Origin: Halomonas almeriensis
GTDB lineage: Bacteria; Pseudomonadota; Gammaproteobacteria; Pseudomonadales; Halomonadaceae
Direction: 5' to 3'
Length of the DNA stretch: 64,000 nucleotides
Assembly: GCF_030409235.1 (NCBI RefSeq)
Contig: NZ_JAUFPO010000006.1
Coordinates: forward strand, 372,001-436,000
Shown here: positions 17,041 to 26,476 of the stretch, piece by piece
How the letters are laid out: every line of letters begins with the position of its first letter
Numbering within the stretch: position 1 is the first letter of the stretch
Notes under the pieces: model-generated
Databases searched by the model: none
What the model was told of the DNA's origin: nothing
The model's input: only the letters and a program-made list of their open reading frames with translations
Position numbers and translations under genes: made by a program

Positions 17041-18197
17041 GCCGATTCGAGCTGCCCATGGGAAGGCGCGTCCATCCGGTCGGGGCGCCGCGCAGTGGCA
17101 TGTCGCGGCGCCGCAGTATCTGGGAGCGTATCCATCTGGACCCGTGGCTGACCGGCCTGTTGCTGATATTGATGCTCTCCGGCCTGGTGGTGCTGTACAG
17201 CGCCAGTGGTGAGAGCCTCGAGGTGGTGATCGCTCAGGCGCTGCGTTTCGGCGTGGCGCTGGTGGTCATGGTGGTACTGGCGCAGTTCTCGCCGGCGACC
17301 CTGTATCGCTGGGCCCTGCCGGCCTATCTGGTCGGGGTGTTGATGCTGGTGGCCGTCGAGGTGATGGGGGACATGGGCATGGGCGCCCAGCGCTGGCTGG
17401 TGATTCCCGGCGTGGTGCGCTTTCAACCCTCGGAGATGATGAAGCTGGCGGTGCCCTTGATGGTGGCGGCCTGGTTGTGTCGCAGGCCCTTGCCCCCCAG
17501 GCTCGGCGAGCTGCTGGTATGCGCGCTGCTGATTGGCGTGCCGGTCGCCCTGATAGCGCGCCAGCCGGACCTGGGGACCTCCCTGCTGGTGGCAACCGCC
17601 GCGGTGTTCGCGATTCTCCTGGCGGGGTTGTCGTGGCGCATCATCTCCGCGCTGGTGCTGATGATGGCGGCCGCGTTGCCACTGCTGTGGATGAACATGC
17701 ATGCCTATCAGCGCCAGCGGGTGTTGACTTTTCTGGCACCGGAGAGCGATCCCCTGGGGGCCGGCTGGAACATCATCCAGTCGACCACTGCGCTGGGCAG
17801 CGGAGGGTTGTGGGGCAAGGGCTGGTTGCAGGGCACCCAGTCGCAGCTGGAATTCCTGCCCGAGCGCCACACCGATTTCATCGTCGCCGTGCTCGGCGAG
17901 GAATTCGGTCTGGTGGGGATGCTGGTGTTCCTGCTGCTGTACCTGATGATCGTCTGTCGGGGGCTCTGGCTTTCAAGCATCGCCCAGGACACCTTCGGGC
18001 GGCTGCTGGCCGGCAGCATCATCCTGACGTTTTTCATCTACGTCTTTGTCAATATCGGCATGGTCAGCGGTATCCTGCCGGTGGTGGGCGTGCCATTGCC
18101 GCTGGTCAGTTTTGGTGGAACCTCCAGCGTGACCTTGCTGGCGGGTTTCGGTATTCTCATGGCGATTCATTCGCATCGCCGTCTGCTGCCGCGTTAG
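17037..18197 (+). CDS. mrdB: Peptidoglycan glycosyltransferase RodA
   Basis: SEDS-family membrane polymerase that makes glycan strands with PBP2. 386 aa with about ten membrane segments; family landmarks include VVLYSASG, GAQRWLVIPGVVRFQPSEMMKL, and LPERHTDFIVAVLGEEFGL with the catalytic-site Asp. The N-terminus has about 35 extra basic residues before the first membrane segment. Coupled to mrdA by an ATGA overlap. Confidence 0.96.
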   Translation: MSRFELPMGRRVHPVGAPRSGMSRRRSIWERIHLDPWLTGLLLILMLSGLVVLYSASGESLEVVIAQALRFGVALVVMVVLAQFSPATLYRWALPAYLVGVLMLVAVEVMGDMGMGAQRWLVIPGVVRFQPSEMMKLAVPLMVAAWLCRRPLPPRLGELLVCALLIGVPVALIARQPDLGTSLLVATAAVFAILLAGLSWRIISALVLMMAAALPLLWMNMHAYQRQRVLTFLAPESDPLGAGWNIIQSTTALGSGGLWGKGWLQGTQSQLEFLPERHTDFIVAVLGEEFGLVGMLVFLLLYLMIVCRGLWLSSIAQDTFGRLLAGSIILTFFIYVFVNIGMVSGILPVVGVPLPLVSFGGTSSVTLLAGFGILMAIHSHRRLLPR

Positions 18198-18234
18198 CCA
18201 GCAGACAGGCCAAGGATTCTAGGGAGACAACAGG

Positions 18235-19290
18235 ATGACCGGGATGTCGCGAAGCGCGCGTTGGGCCAGGCTGGTGGCGGGCTGTCTGGTGGTATCCTGC
18301 GCCTCGGCCACGGCCGGCGATTTTGCGCCGCGCCAGGGGGAGGTCAAGGCACTGATCGATGAGGTCAGTACCCAAGGGGTCGACCGGGCCTGGCTGGAAG
18401 ATGCCATGCAACAGGCGGATTACCGTCAGGAGGTGCTGGATGCCATGTCCGGTGCCGCCGAGTACCACATGGTCTGGCACGATTATCGGGGCATCTTTCT
18501 CGATGAGGAACGCATCGCCAAGGGGGTGCGCTTCATCGAGCAGCACCAGGAGTCCTTCGAGCGTGTACAGCGCGAGTACGGGGTGCCGGTCGAGGTCGTG
18601 GCCGCTGTTCTGGGCGTCGAGACCCGCTATGGCGAGATCAAGGGTGACCACCGGGTGCTGGATTCGCTGTCGACCCTGGCCTTCCATCATGAGTCCCGCG
18701 GCAGCTTCTTCCGTGGCGAGCTGGCGGCATTTCTGGAAATTGCCCACGAGCAAGGCGTCGCGCCCGGCAGCCTGAAAGGCTCCTATGCCGGGGCCATGGG
18801 GTATCCGCAGTTCATTCCGACCAGCTATCGTGCCTATGCCGTGGACTTCAACGACGATGGGGTGCGCAATCTCTGGACGGACCCGGTTGATGCCATCGGC
18901 AGTATCGGCAACTACTTTGCCGAGCACCGCTGGCAGGATGGCGCCGCGATCTATCAGGATGCCCGGGGGCCGGCCAGCGCGCCCGCCTCGGTCGACTTCA
19001 ACCAGGCGCAAGAGCCGTATGTCACGGTGGCTGAACTGCGGGCGGCAGGCATCGAGCCCCGGGGCGAGCTGGCGGACTCCACCCGGGTCATCCCGCTGGC
19101 GCTGGAGCAGGCCGACGGCAGCATCGACTACCGTCTGGGCCTGGACAACTTCTATGTGATCACTCGCTATAACCACAGTTATCTGTACGCCATGGCCGTC
19201 ACCACCCTGGCGGAAGCGATTGCCGCGCAGCGTGGTGAGCCGGATGACTGGTTCTCGGCAACGGCCTTTGAGGCCGGGGAGCGTTCATGA
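18235..19290 (+). CDS. mltB: Membrane-bound lytic murein transglycosylase B
   Basis: Cleaves the MurNAc-GlcNAc bond, leaving 1,6-anhydro ends. 351 aa; an N-terminal export signal with a possible lipobox (LVVSC) is followed by the SLT-like catalytic domain. The catalytic Glu is in AVLGVETRYGEIKG, and AGAMGYPQFIPTSYRAYAVD is the MltB signature. Its last 4 bp overlap rlpA, so the two murein glycan cutters are probably made together. Confidence 0.94.
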   Translation: MTGMSRSARWARLVAGCLVVSCASATAGDFAPRQGEVKALIDEVSTQGVDRAWLEDAMQQADYRQEVLDAMSGAAEYHMVWHDYRGIFLDEERIAKGVRFIEQHQESFERVQREYGVPVEVVAAVLGVETRYGEIKGDHRVLDSLSTLAFHHESRGSFFRGELAAFLEIAHEQGVAPGSLKGSYAGAMGYPQFIPTSYRAYAVDFNDDGVRNLWTDPVDAIGSIGNYFAEHRWQDGAAIYQDARGPASAPASVDFNQAQEPYVTVAELRAAGIEPRGELADSTRVIPLALEQADGSIDYRLGLDNFYVITRYNHSYLYAMAVTTLAEAIAAQRGEPDDWFSATAFEAGERS

Positions 19291-20186
19291 AGTCGAGGTG
19301 GAGTGTCGTCTGCGTCGGGCTGTTGCTGGCGGGCTGTGCCAGTGATGGGGGACAGCAGAGCCCGCCCGCGGAGCAGGAAGGCCAGGCAGCGGCCGAGGGG
19401 ACCGCTGGAGGCCGGTATGCCATGTCCAGCGACGCCTATCCCGAGCAGCCACCGGATGTCAGTCAGGTGCCCGATGCCGTGCCACGCCCTGAGCCCAAGT
19501 CCCGGGCCGGCAACAAGTCGCGCTATGAAGTCTGGGGCAAGACCTATCGGGTGCTTTCGGATGCCAGTGGCTATGAGCGCACCGGCACGGCCTCCTGGTA
19601 CGGCAAGAAGTTTCATGGGTATGCCACCTCGAATGGCGAAATCTATGACATGTACAAGATGAGTGCCGCGCATCGCCATCTGCCGCTGCCGACCTTTGCC
19701 CGTGTCACCAACCTCGACAACGGCCGCTCGGTGATTGTGCGGGTCAATGACCGTGGCCCCTTCCACAGTGAGCGGGAAATCGACCTGTCCTATGCCGCGG
19801 CGTCGCGACTGGACATGGTCGATCATGGCACCGGGAGGGTCAGGGTCGAGGCGATTGACCCACAGGCCTGGCAGGCCAGGCAGAGCGGCGGGGCTGGCGC
19901 CGAGGCCGAGGCGGTTTCCGCGTCCTCGACAACCACGTCCAGCACGGCCGCGGCCGGGGCTCCGGTCTACCTGCAGGTGGCGGCACTGGGCTCGGCAGAC
20001 AGCGCGCGCGCCCTCAAGACGCGCCTCGAAGGCAGTCTCTCGCGGTCGGTCCGGGTCGCCAGTGCCGAGGATCTGTACCGTGTCCAGGTCGGGCCCCTGC
20101 AGCACACCGACCAGGTGAGCGCCGTACGCGGCCAGTTGAGCCGTGTCGGCTTCGACCAGACCTTTATCGTCGATGGTGCCGACTGA
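19287..20186 (+). CDS. rlpA: Septal ring lytic transglycosylase RlpA (lipoprotein with SPOR domain)
   Basis: 299-aa lipoprotein: signal with lipobox LLAGC, a double-psi beta-barrel domain (GTASWYGKKFHGYATSNGE through VRVNDRGPFHSEREIDLS) and a C-terminal SPOR domain (from about residue 222, PVYLQVAALGSADSARAL) that binds denuded glycan at the division site. In Pseudomonas aeruginosa RlpA cuts strands lacking stem peptides. The conserved acidic and RGPF residues are present, so activity is likely. Confidence 0.94.
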   Translation: MKSRWSVVCVGLLLAGCASDGGQQSPPAEQEGQAAAEGTAGGRYAMSSDAYPEQPPDVSQVPDAVPRPEPKSRAGNKSRYEVWGKTYRVLSDASGYERTGTASWYGKKFHGYATSNGEIYDMYKMSAAHRHLPLPTFARVTNLDNGRSVIVRVNDRGPFHSEREIDLSYAAASRLDMVDHGTGRVRVEAIDPQAWQARQSGGAGAEAEAVSASSTTTSSTAAAGAPVYLQVAALGSADSARALKTRLEGSLSRSVRVASAEDLYRVQVGPLQHTDQVSAVRGQLSRVGFDQTFIVDGAD

Positions 20187-20239
20187 TCGGCATCCACCCG
20201 TTGATTCCTCCAGTGAAGTACTCGAAGAGATTTACCGCC

Positions 20240-21472
20240 ATGAATGTGTCCTGCTCGTTTTTCCTCCGTCGCATGATGCCGGCACTGCTGGCATGCTCGC
20301 TGGTCAGCATGCCGCTCCAGGCCCAGGAGACGAACCCCACTCCGCAGCCGCAACCCCAGGCCCAGCCACAACCGCAGACCATGATTCCGGCGCCGCCGCG
20401 CCTGGCGGCAACTTCCTGGCTGCTGATGGACGCCGGGAGCGGCCGTATCATCGCCCAGCACAACCCGGATGAGCGCCTGCCACCGGCCAGCCTGACCAAA
20501 CTGATGACTGCCTATCTGGTGGAGCGGGAACTCAACCAGGGCAATATCTCCCTCGACGACCAGGTGCCGATCAGCGAGAAGGCCTGGCGCACCGGGGGGT
20601 CCAAGATGTTCATCGAGGTTGGCGATCGGGTGCCGGTCAGTGAGCTGCTGCACGGCATCATCATCGTCTCGGGCAATGATGCCAGTGTCGCCATGGCCGA
20701 GTATCTCGCTGGTGGCATCGAGCCTTTCGCCGATATCATGAACCAGCATGCCACGCGGTTGGGCATGGAGAACACTCACTTCGTCAACCCGACCGGTCTG
20801 CCGCACGAGAATCATTATTCCTCGGCCCGCGACCTGGCCATGTTGTCGCGTTACATCATCAATGATTACCCCAAGCATTACGCCACCTACAGCGAGAAGC
20901 AGTTCACCTATGGGGGCATCGAGCAGCCCAATCGCAACCGGCTGCTGTGGCGTGACAGCTCGGTGGACGGTCTCAAGACTGGCTGGACCGAAGAAGCCGG
21001 CTACTGCCTGGTGTCCTCGGCCAAGCGTGATGACATGCGACTGATCGCCGTGGTCATGGGTACGGCGTCCTCCGAGGCGCGGGTCCAGGAAAGTCAGAAG
21101 CTGCTCAGTTATGGCTTTCGTTACTTCGAGACCCTCAAGCTGTATGACCAGGGGGCTGTCCTCAATACCTCGCGGGTCTGGGAAGGCGACAAGAATGAGC
21201 TGAAGATCGGCGTCGACGACAATGTCTTCATGACGGTGCCGCGCAATCACAATGAAGAGCTCACTGCCAAGCTGGATATTCGCAAGGGCCTGACCGCGCC
21301 CATCAAGGCCGGTGAGATGGTCGGCACCATGGAGGTCCGGCTGGGCGATGAGGTCGTCGGCCAGCGTGACCTGATGGCCCTAGAAGAGGTCCAGGAGGGC
21401 GGATTCTTCAAGCGCATGATCGACAAGGTCAGCCGTTTCTTCTCCGATCTGTGGAGTGGCTGGTTCGGTTGA
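20240..21472 (+). CDS. dacA: D-alanyl-D-alanine carboxypeptidase (PBP5/6 type)
   Basis: Removes the terminal D-Ala from murein pentapeptides in the periplasm. After the signal peptide there is a Pro/Gln-rich linker (TPQPQPQAQPQPQ), then the catalytic domain with SLTK (PASLTKLMTAY), SGN and KTG (DGLKTGWTEEAGYC), the PBP5-specific C-terminal domain, and an amphipathic tail with KRMIDKVSRFFSDLW for membrane attachment. ATG at 20240 gives a good signal peptide; the frame is open back to 20201. Sits last in the elongation/trimming cluster. Confidence 0.95.
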   Translation: MNVSCSFFLRRMMPALLACSLVSMPLQAQETNPTPQPQPQAQPQPQTMIPAPPRLAATSWLLMDAGSGRIIAQHNPDERLPPASLTKLMTAYLVERELNQGNISLDDQVPISEKAWRTGGSKMFIEVGDRVPVSELLHGIIIVSGNDASVAMAEYLAGGIEPFADIMNQHATRLGMENTHFVNPTGLPHENHYSSARDLAMLSRYIINDYPKHYATYSEKQFTYGGIEQPNRNRLLWRDSSVDGLKTGWTEEAGYCLVSSAKRDDMRLIAVVMGTASSEARVQESQKLLSYGFRYFETLKLYDQGAVLNTSRVWEGDKNELKIGVDDNVFMTVPRNHNEELTAKLDIRKGLTAPIKAGEMVGTMEVRLGDEVVGQRDLMALEEVQEGGFFKRMIDKVSRFFSDLWSGWFG

Positions 21473-21474
21473 TA

Positions 21475-21493
21475 CCCCCGATAGGGGGGGGGG
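21475..21493 (+). other. C5/G10 hairpin and ten-G homopolymer after dacA
   Basis: CCCCC (21475-21479), GATA, then ten G in a row (21484-21493), just after the dacA stop. The first five Gs pair with the Cs. A G10 run is prone to slippage; it lies about 115 bp before the DUF493-lipB pair. Confidence 0.6.
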
Positions 21494-21608
21494 CGCCATT
21501 CCTTGCCTGCGGACTGCGGCGGACGCTGATCATCAGCGCTCGCTGTCGTCTTGGTGGCGGCGCGACGCTGACGTAGAATGTACTCAGATACTTTCACTCA
21601 GGTGCGGG

Positions 21609-21923
21609 ATGAACGAAAAGACCCGACGCGATCTGCGTCAAGCTACCCAGACCCAGTCTCAGGCCGAACCACCGAAAATCACCTTTCCGTGTGATTATCC
21701 GATCAAGGTGGTCGGTGATGCCGTGGACGGTTTCGTCGACATGGTCTGCGCGACAGTGTCACGCCACGACCCGAACTTCGATCCGTCGCGCATCGAGGTT
21801 ATCGACAGCCGCAATGGCCGCTTCCAGTCGGTACGTTTTTCCATCCGGGCCACCGGCGAGGAGCAGCTGCAGGCACTCTTTCATGAGTTGAAGGCCAGCG
21901 GCCTCGTGCACATGGTGGTCTAG
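21609..21923 (+). CDS. ybeD: DUF493 (YbeD) family protein
   Basis: 104-aa small cytoplasmic protein. The conserved [46 protein letters not shown] identify DUF493/YbeD, an ACT-like ferredoxin fold of unclear role that is almost always beside lipB. ATG at 21609 follows CAGGTGCGGG. The stop is 2 bp before the lipB start. Confidence 0.9.
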   Translation: MNEKTRRDLRQATQTQSQAEPPKITFPCDYPIKVVGDAVDGFVDMVCATVSRHDPNFDPSRIEVIDSRNGRFQSVRFSIRATGEEQLQALFHELKASGLVHMVV

Positions 21924-21925
21924 GC

Positions 21926-22573
21926 GTGGAGCCGATTCAGGTACACCGGCTGGGCCGGCGCCCCTATGAGCCGGTCTGGCAGGCAATGCGCGAGCTCACC
22001 GACCAGCGCGATGCCTTCACGGCGGATCAGTTGTGGCTGGTCGAGCATGAGCCGGTATTCACCCAGGGCCGGGCCGGCAAGCCGGAGCACCTGCTGATGC
22101 CCGGCGACATTCCGGTCGTCGCCACCGATCGTGGTGGCCAGGTCACCTATCATGGGCCCGGGCAGGTGGTGGCGTATCCGTTGCTGGATGTCCGGCGGGC
22201 GGGCCTCGGTGTCCGGGATCTGGTCAATGCGCTGGAAAGGGCCGTGGTGGCCCTGCTGGCCGAGGTGGGCATAGCAGCCCATGCGCGACCGGATGCGCCC
22301 GGCGTCTATGTCGGGGAGGCGAAGATTGCCTCACTGGGGCTGCGTATTCGTCGGGGGGGCAGCTTTCATGGCGTGGCGCTCAATGTCGAAGGCGACCTAT
22401 CACCCTTCGAGCGCATCAACCCCTGCGGCTATGCCGGCATGACCATGACCCGCATGGCCGATCTGCTTGAGACACCACCGGACATGGCGACCACGGCGCT
22501 GCGGCTGGCGCATTGTCTGGCCGTCGAGCTGGGGCGTGACCTGCAGTTTGTCGAGGCCTCTGCCGACGCCTGA
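21926..22573 (+). CDS. lipB: Octanoyl-[acyl-carrier-protein]:protein N-octanoyltransferase
   Basis: Moves octanoate from ACP to the lipoyl domains of 2-oxoacid dehydrogenases and GcvH, the first step of lipoate synthesis. Begins with GTG ([16 protein letters not shown]), shows [37 protein letters not shown], the catalytic Lys in AKIASLGL and catalytic Cys in NPCGYAG. 215 aa is standard. Converges with lipA, which completes the cofactor. Confidence 0.96.
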   Translation: MEPIQVHRLGRRPYEPVWQAMRELTDQRDAFTADQLWLVEHEPVFTQGRAGKPEHLLMPGDIPVVATDRGGQVTYHGPGQVVAYPLLDVRRAGLGVRDLVNALERAVVALLAEVGIAAHARPDAPGVYVGEAKIASLGLRIRRGGSFHGVALNVEGDLSPFERINPCGYAGMTMTRMADLLETPPDMATTALRLAHCLAVELGRDLQFVEASADA

Positions 22574-22617
22574 TGGTCGTCTCTGCATCGGGGGCTCGCG
22601 GCTTCCGGCCCTTTAAA

Positions 22618-22650
22618 GCACAACGCCGACCCTGGAGGTCGGCGTTGTGC
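22618..22650. terminator. Bidirectional terminator between lipB and lipA
   Basis: Stem GCACAACGCCGACC (14 bp, perfect) with loop CTGGA, centred in the 111-bp gap between converging lipB and lipA. On the lipA side it is followed by TTTAAAGG. Confidence 0.8.
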
Positions 22651-22684
22651 GTCATGGCCCGGGTTGCTGGGCCCTGCCAGGGCA

Positions 22685-23752
22685 TCAACCCACGTTGAGA
22701 GTGGGAATCCGGTTGGGGTCTTCCTCCGCTGCCTGGCCGGGTATCTTTCCCGGCGTGGCAAGCTCGAGGCCCAGATTGTTGTTCTCGAAGACACGGTCGG
22801 CGCGGTAGCTGGAACGCACCAGTGGGCCGGAAGGGACTTCCATGAAGCCCCTCTCGAGCCCGAGCTGGCGGTAGCGCTCGAATTCCTCCGGTGTCACCCA
22901 GCGCTCCACCGGCAGGTGGTTGCGCGTCGGGCGCAGGTACTGGCCCAGGGTGACGATATCGACGCCGATCTCGCGCAGATCATCGAAGGTCTGGAGAATC
23001 TCTTCCTCGGTTTCGCCAAGGCCCAGCATCAGGCTGGTCTTGGTGATCACGCCGGGGCGATGACGTTTGGCATGAGCCAGCACATCCAGTGTCTTGCGAT
23101 ACCCGGCCCGCGGGTCGCGCACGCGACTGGTCAGGCGCTCGACGGTCTCGACATTCTGGGCGAATACCTCGAGGCCGGAATCGACCACGCGTTCCACCGC
23201 GGCGGGGTCCGCATCGAAGTCGGGGGTCAGGGCTTCCACGGCGACCTCGGGCGTGCGTGCCTTGATGGCACGAATGCAGTCGGCGTAGTGCGTGGCGCCG
23301 CCATCCTCCAGGTCATCGCGGTCGACCGAGGTCAGAACCACATACCGCAGCCCCATGAGTTCCACGGACTTGGCGGTATTCTGGGGTTCCTCCTGGTCCA
23401 GCCAGCCCCTGGGGTTGCCGGTGTCCACGGCACAGAATCGACAGGCGCGGGTGCATACCGAGCCCATCAGCATGATGGTGGCGGTGCCGTTGCTCCAGCA
23501 CTCGCCGATGTTGGGGCAGTGGGACTCGGCGCAGACGGTGCTCAGGCGGTGCTCATCGACGTTGCGCTTGACGGCGTCGAAGCGTTCACCGCCCGGGATC
23601 TGGGCGCGCAGCCACTTGGGTTTGCGGCCCAGCTCGGGGTTGTCCTCTGCGGGCCGGCTGCGTTCTTTCATGCCGTCCTTGATGGCGGTGGCACCGTGTT
23701 CGTTGCGGTACTTGTCACCGCTGGAAATCTTCTTGACGGTTTCGTCGCTCAT
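22685..23752 (-). CDS. lipA: Lipoyl synthase (radical SAM)
   Basis: Inserts two sulfur atoms into protein-bound octanoyl groups. Contains both iron-sulfur motifs: auxiliary cluster [12 protein letters not shown] and the radical-[11 protein letters not shown], plus the C-terminal VRSSYRA whose Ser ligates the auxiliary cluster. Start at ATG 23752 (MSDETVKKI) with GGAGAGG about 10 bp upstream; a TTG nine bases earlier is too close to that site. 355 aa. Confidence 0.97.
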   Translation of the reverse strand: MSDETVKKISSGDKYRNEHGATAIKDGMKERSRPAEDNPELGRKPKWLRAQIPGGERFDAVKRNVDEHRLSTVCAESHCPNIGECWSNGTATIMLMGSVCTRACRFCAVDTGNPRGWLDQEEPQNTAKSVELMGLRYVVLTSVDRDDLEDGGATHYADCIRAIKARTPEVAVEALTPDFDADPAAVERVVDSGLEVFAQNVETVERLTSRVRDPRAGYRKTLDVLAHAKRHRPGVITKTSLMLGLGETEEEILQTFDDLREIGVDIVTLGQYLRPTRNHLPVERWVTPEEFERYRQLGLERGFMEVPSGPLVRSSYRADRVFENNNLGLELATPGKIPGQAAEEDPNRIPTLNVG

Positions 23753-23995
23753 GATCTGCAAGCCTCTCCATTCGGCGGCTGTGCGTCACGCCCATGCGGT
23801 CGCGGGGATTCCACGAGATTGCCGCAAATCGGCTGGCGTCGGGCATGGCCTGTCGGGATTATGCTCACAACGTACCATATTCACGCCTGACCTGCAGGCG
23901 CCGGATATTTCCCTTGTCGCGCGGAATTCGCTATATTGCATTGCAGCAAATGCTTGCCCGCCGGATGATGTCCGGCTTTCGCCACGGAGTCCGCG

Positions 23996-26227
23996 ATGTA
24001 TCCCATGATGCCTTCTTCGTCCACGACGACGATGTCCCTGCTGGATCCCTTCGGCTTTGGTCGCGCGGCCTGCGAGTACTGGGTCGATGCCATGGAGCGT
24101 GGCACCCTCTACCTGGATGTCATGCGACAGCGTGGCAATCAGTACCTCGAGCACATCGAGAAGACCAAACCCAATGTGCTGGGTTTCGAGGCCGAGGTAC
24201 TGGCCGATGGCCGTGATCTGCCGCGCCCCGTCAACTATGAGTTGCTGCGGATTCTGCCGCCCGAGGGGGTCGAGACCGACCCGCAGAGCCGCCCCTTCGT
24301 GGTCGTCGACCCGCGAGCCGGCCATGGTCCGGGGATTGGCGGCTTCAAGCCCGACAGCGAAATCGGCGTGGCGCTCAGGGCCGGCCACCCCTGTTACTTC
24401 ATCGGCTTTCTGCCGTACCCGGTGCCCGGTCAGCAGGTCGAGGACGTGGTCGAGGCCGAGGTCAGTTTTCTGCGCCATGTGATCGAGCGCCATCCCGATA
24501 TCTCCGAAAAGCCCATGGTGGTCGGCAATTGCCAGGCCGGTTGGCAGATCATGATGGCGGCGGCTCTGGAACCGGATCTGTTCGGGCCGATCCTGATTGC
24601 CGGTGCGCCCTTGTCCTACTGGGCCGGCGAGCGTGGCGGTGCCCCCATGCGTTACACCGGTGGCATGACCGGCGGCAGCTGGATGACGGCGCTGCTCGGT
24701 GACATGGGCGCGGGGCTGTTCGACGGGGCCTGGCTGGTGCAGAACTTCGAGCGCCTCAATCCGGCCAACACCTGGTGGGACAAGCAGTATCGCCTGTATG
24801 CCAATGTCGATACCGAAGCGCCGCGCTACCTGGATTTCGAGCGCTGGTGGGGCGGGCACGTGGTGCTGGGGGCCGATGAAATCCAGTACATCGTCGACAA
24901 CCTCTTCGTCGGCAATCGCCTGTCCACCGCGCAACTGGTCTCCTCGGACGGGCGTCGGATCGACCTGCGCAATCTGCGCTCGCCGGTCGTGGTGTTCTGT
25001 TCGCGGGGTGATGACATCACGCCACCGCCCCAGGCACTGGGCTGGGTGCGCGACCTTTACGAGAACACCGAGGATATCGTCGCCAATGAGCAGACCATCG
25101 TGTATTGCGTGCACGACAGCACTGGTCATCTGGGCATCTTCGTCTCGGGCAGTGTGTCGCGCCGCGAGCACGCCGAGTTCACGGCCAACATGGACTACAT
25201 TGATGTCCTGCCGCCGGGGCTCTACGAGACCCAGGTGACCTCGGCCGACCAGCATGTATCTGGGGAGCCGGTCGAGCGTGATTACCTGCTCGAGTTCCAG
25301 CGACGCGAGGTGGATGACCTGGACAGGGAAGTGCAGCATCGCCCCGAGGATGATCGTCGCTTTGCCACGGTGGCGCGGCTCTCGGAGATCAACCTGGGGC
25401 TGTATCGCCTCTTCGCTCAGCCCTGGATCAAGGCCACGGCCACCCCGGAATCGGCCCGCATGATGCGCCGCATGCATCCCAATCGCCTGGGCTATCGTCT
25501 GCTCTCGGACCGCAATCCGCTAATGGGCGCGGTCCCGGTCATGGCTGAACGTATTCGCCGCGATCGCCATGAGGTTGGTCAGGACAATGTCTATCGGGCC
25601 CTGGAGGGTGTGATGTCCAGTGGCATATCTCAGGGTCTGGATGCCTGGCGTCAGTATCGTGATCGCTTGATCGAGCAGAGCTTTCTCACTTTTTATGGTC
25701 AGCCTATGCTGCAGGCCATGGTGGGGCTCCATGGTGATGCGCATTCCCAGCGACATCGTCCCGGCGCCGAGCCGGAACACCGGCGCTTCATCGAACAGCG
25801 TAGGGCCAGCACCCGGGCCAGGATCGCCCAGGGCGGCAGCCATGAGGCCGTGATGCGCTCGGTGATCCATGTGCTGGGCGGAGCGCCTGCCAGTGATGAG
25901 CGCAATTTCAAGCGCTTGCGTGCCTCTCGGGCTGAACTCGAGCCCAGTGCGACCCTGGCCGACTTCAAGCATCTGGTGCGTGAACAGTTCTTCGTGCTCG
26001 AGTATGACCGTGAAGGCGCGCTGAACGCCATCCCGACCTTGCTGGAGGGCCAGAGTGCCGCCGAAATCGATTTGCATATCGAGCATATCGAGCATGTCCT
26101 GGCGGCCAGCGGTGAGTTGTCCGAGCATGCGGCGGAGCGTTTCGAGCGTATCCGCGAGCTCTTCAATTCGGTCAGGCCCGACGACACCGCGAAGCGCCCG
26201 GCCAACGACGCCACAAGCCCCGACTGA
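23996..26227 (+). CDS. DUF3141 protein, PHA-synthase-like alpha/beta hydrolase
   Basis: 743-aa protein. I place it in DUF3141, related to polyhydroxyalkanoate synthase (PhaC). The first 400 residues have an alpha/beta-hydrolase layout with a PhaC-style triad: Cys179 in GNCQAGW (lipase-box position with Cys, as in PhaC), Asp339/340 in CSRGDDITPP and His378 in HDSTGHLGIF. The following 340 residues are helical and charged with no recognised motif. N-terminal FGRAACEYWVDAMERGTLYLDVMRQR resembles the start of PhaC-like and phasin-associated proteins. ATG has GGAG 6 bp upstream. No other PHA gene lies nearby, so the substrate is unknown. A terminator follows. Confidence 0.78.
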   Translation: MYPMMPSSSTTTMSLLDPFGFGRAACEYWVDAMERGTLYLDVMRQRGNQYLEHIEKTKPNVLGFEAEVLADGRDLPRPVNYELLRILPPEGVETDPQSRPFVVVDPRAGHGPGIGGFKPDSEIGVALRAGHPCYFIGFLPYPVPGQQVEDVVEAEVSFLRHVIERHPDISEKPMVVGNCQAGWQIMMAAALEPDLFGPILIAGAPLSYWAGERGGAPMRYTGGMTGGSWMTALLGDMGAGLFDGAWLVQNFERLNPANTWWDKQYRLYANVDTEAPRYLDFERWWGGHVVLGADEIQYIVDNLFVGNRLSTAQLVSSDGRRIDLRNLRSPVVVFCSRGDDITPPPQALGWVRDLYENTEDIVANEQTIVYCVHDSTGHLGIFVSGSVSRREHAEFTANMDYIDVLPPGLYETQVTSADQHVSGEPVERDYLLEFQRREVDDLDREVQHRPEDDRRFATVARLSEINLGLYRLFAQPWIKATATPESARMMRRMHPNRLGYRLLSDRNPLMGAVPVMAERIRRDRHEVGQDNVYRALEGVMSSGISQGLDAWRQYRDRLIEQSFLTFYGQPMLQAMVGLHGDAHSQRHRPGAEPEHRRFIEQRRASTRARIAQGGSHEAVMRSVIHVLGGAPASDERNFKRLRASRAELEPSATLADFKHLVREQFFVLEYDREGALNAIPTLLEGQSAAEIDLHIEHIEHVLAASGELSEHAAERFERIRELFNSVRPDDTAKRPANDATSPD

Positions 26228-26263
26228 GGGGCGTTGCGCTGTCCATTCAGGAGGCTCCCTTGT

Positions 26264-26291
26264 CGCCCCCGCCGGTCTTCCGGCGGGGGCG
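26264..26291 (+). terminator. Terminator after the DUF3141 gene
   Basis: CGCCCCCGCCGG-TCTT-CCGGCGGGGGCG, a perfect 12-bp stem with a 4-nt loop, 36 bp after the stop, followed by TTG rather than a full T-run. Confidence 0.75.
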
Positions 26292-26476
26292 TTGCGATTG
26301 ATGGCGCACAAGGCTTAACTTGTCGCATGAAGCGGGTTCAGTCTAGGTTCTAGGTTTGTGACTGGCATGAAGCCGAGTGCTGGGGTAGGGTAAGCGCATT
26401 TTTCACCGTCACCGATACGACGGGCCGAATCCGATCGGCGCCGCCTGTGCCGGCGCCAAACGTATAGTGGAGCACT

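Noticed and set aside
23786..25477. 563-codon open frame on the minus strand
   Set aside because: Antisense to the DUF3141 gene, which has a good ribosome site and catalytic motifs.
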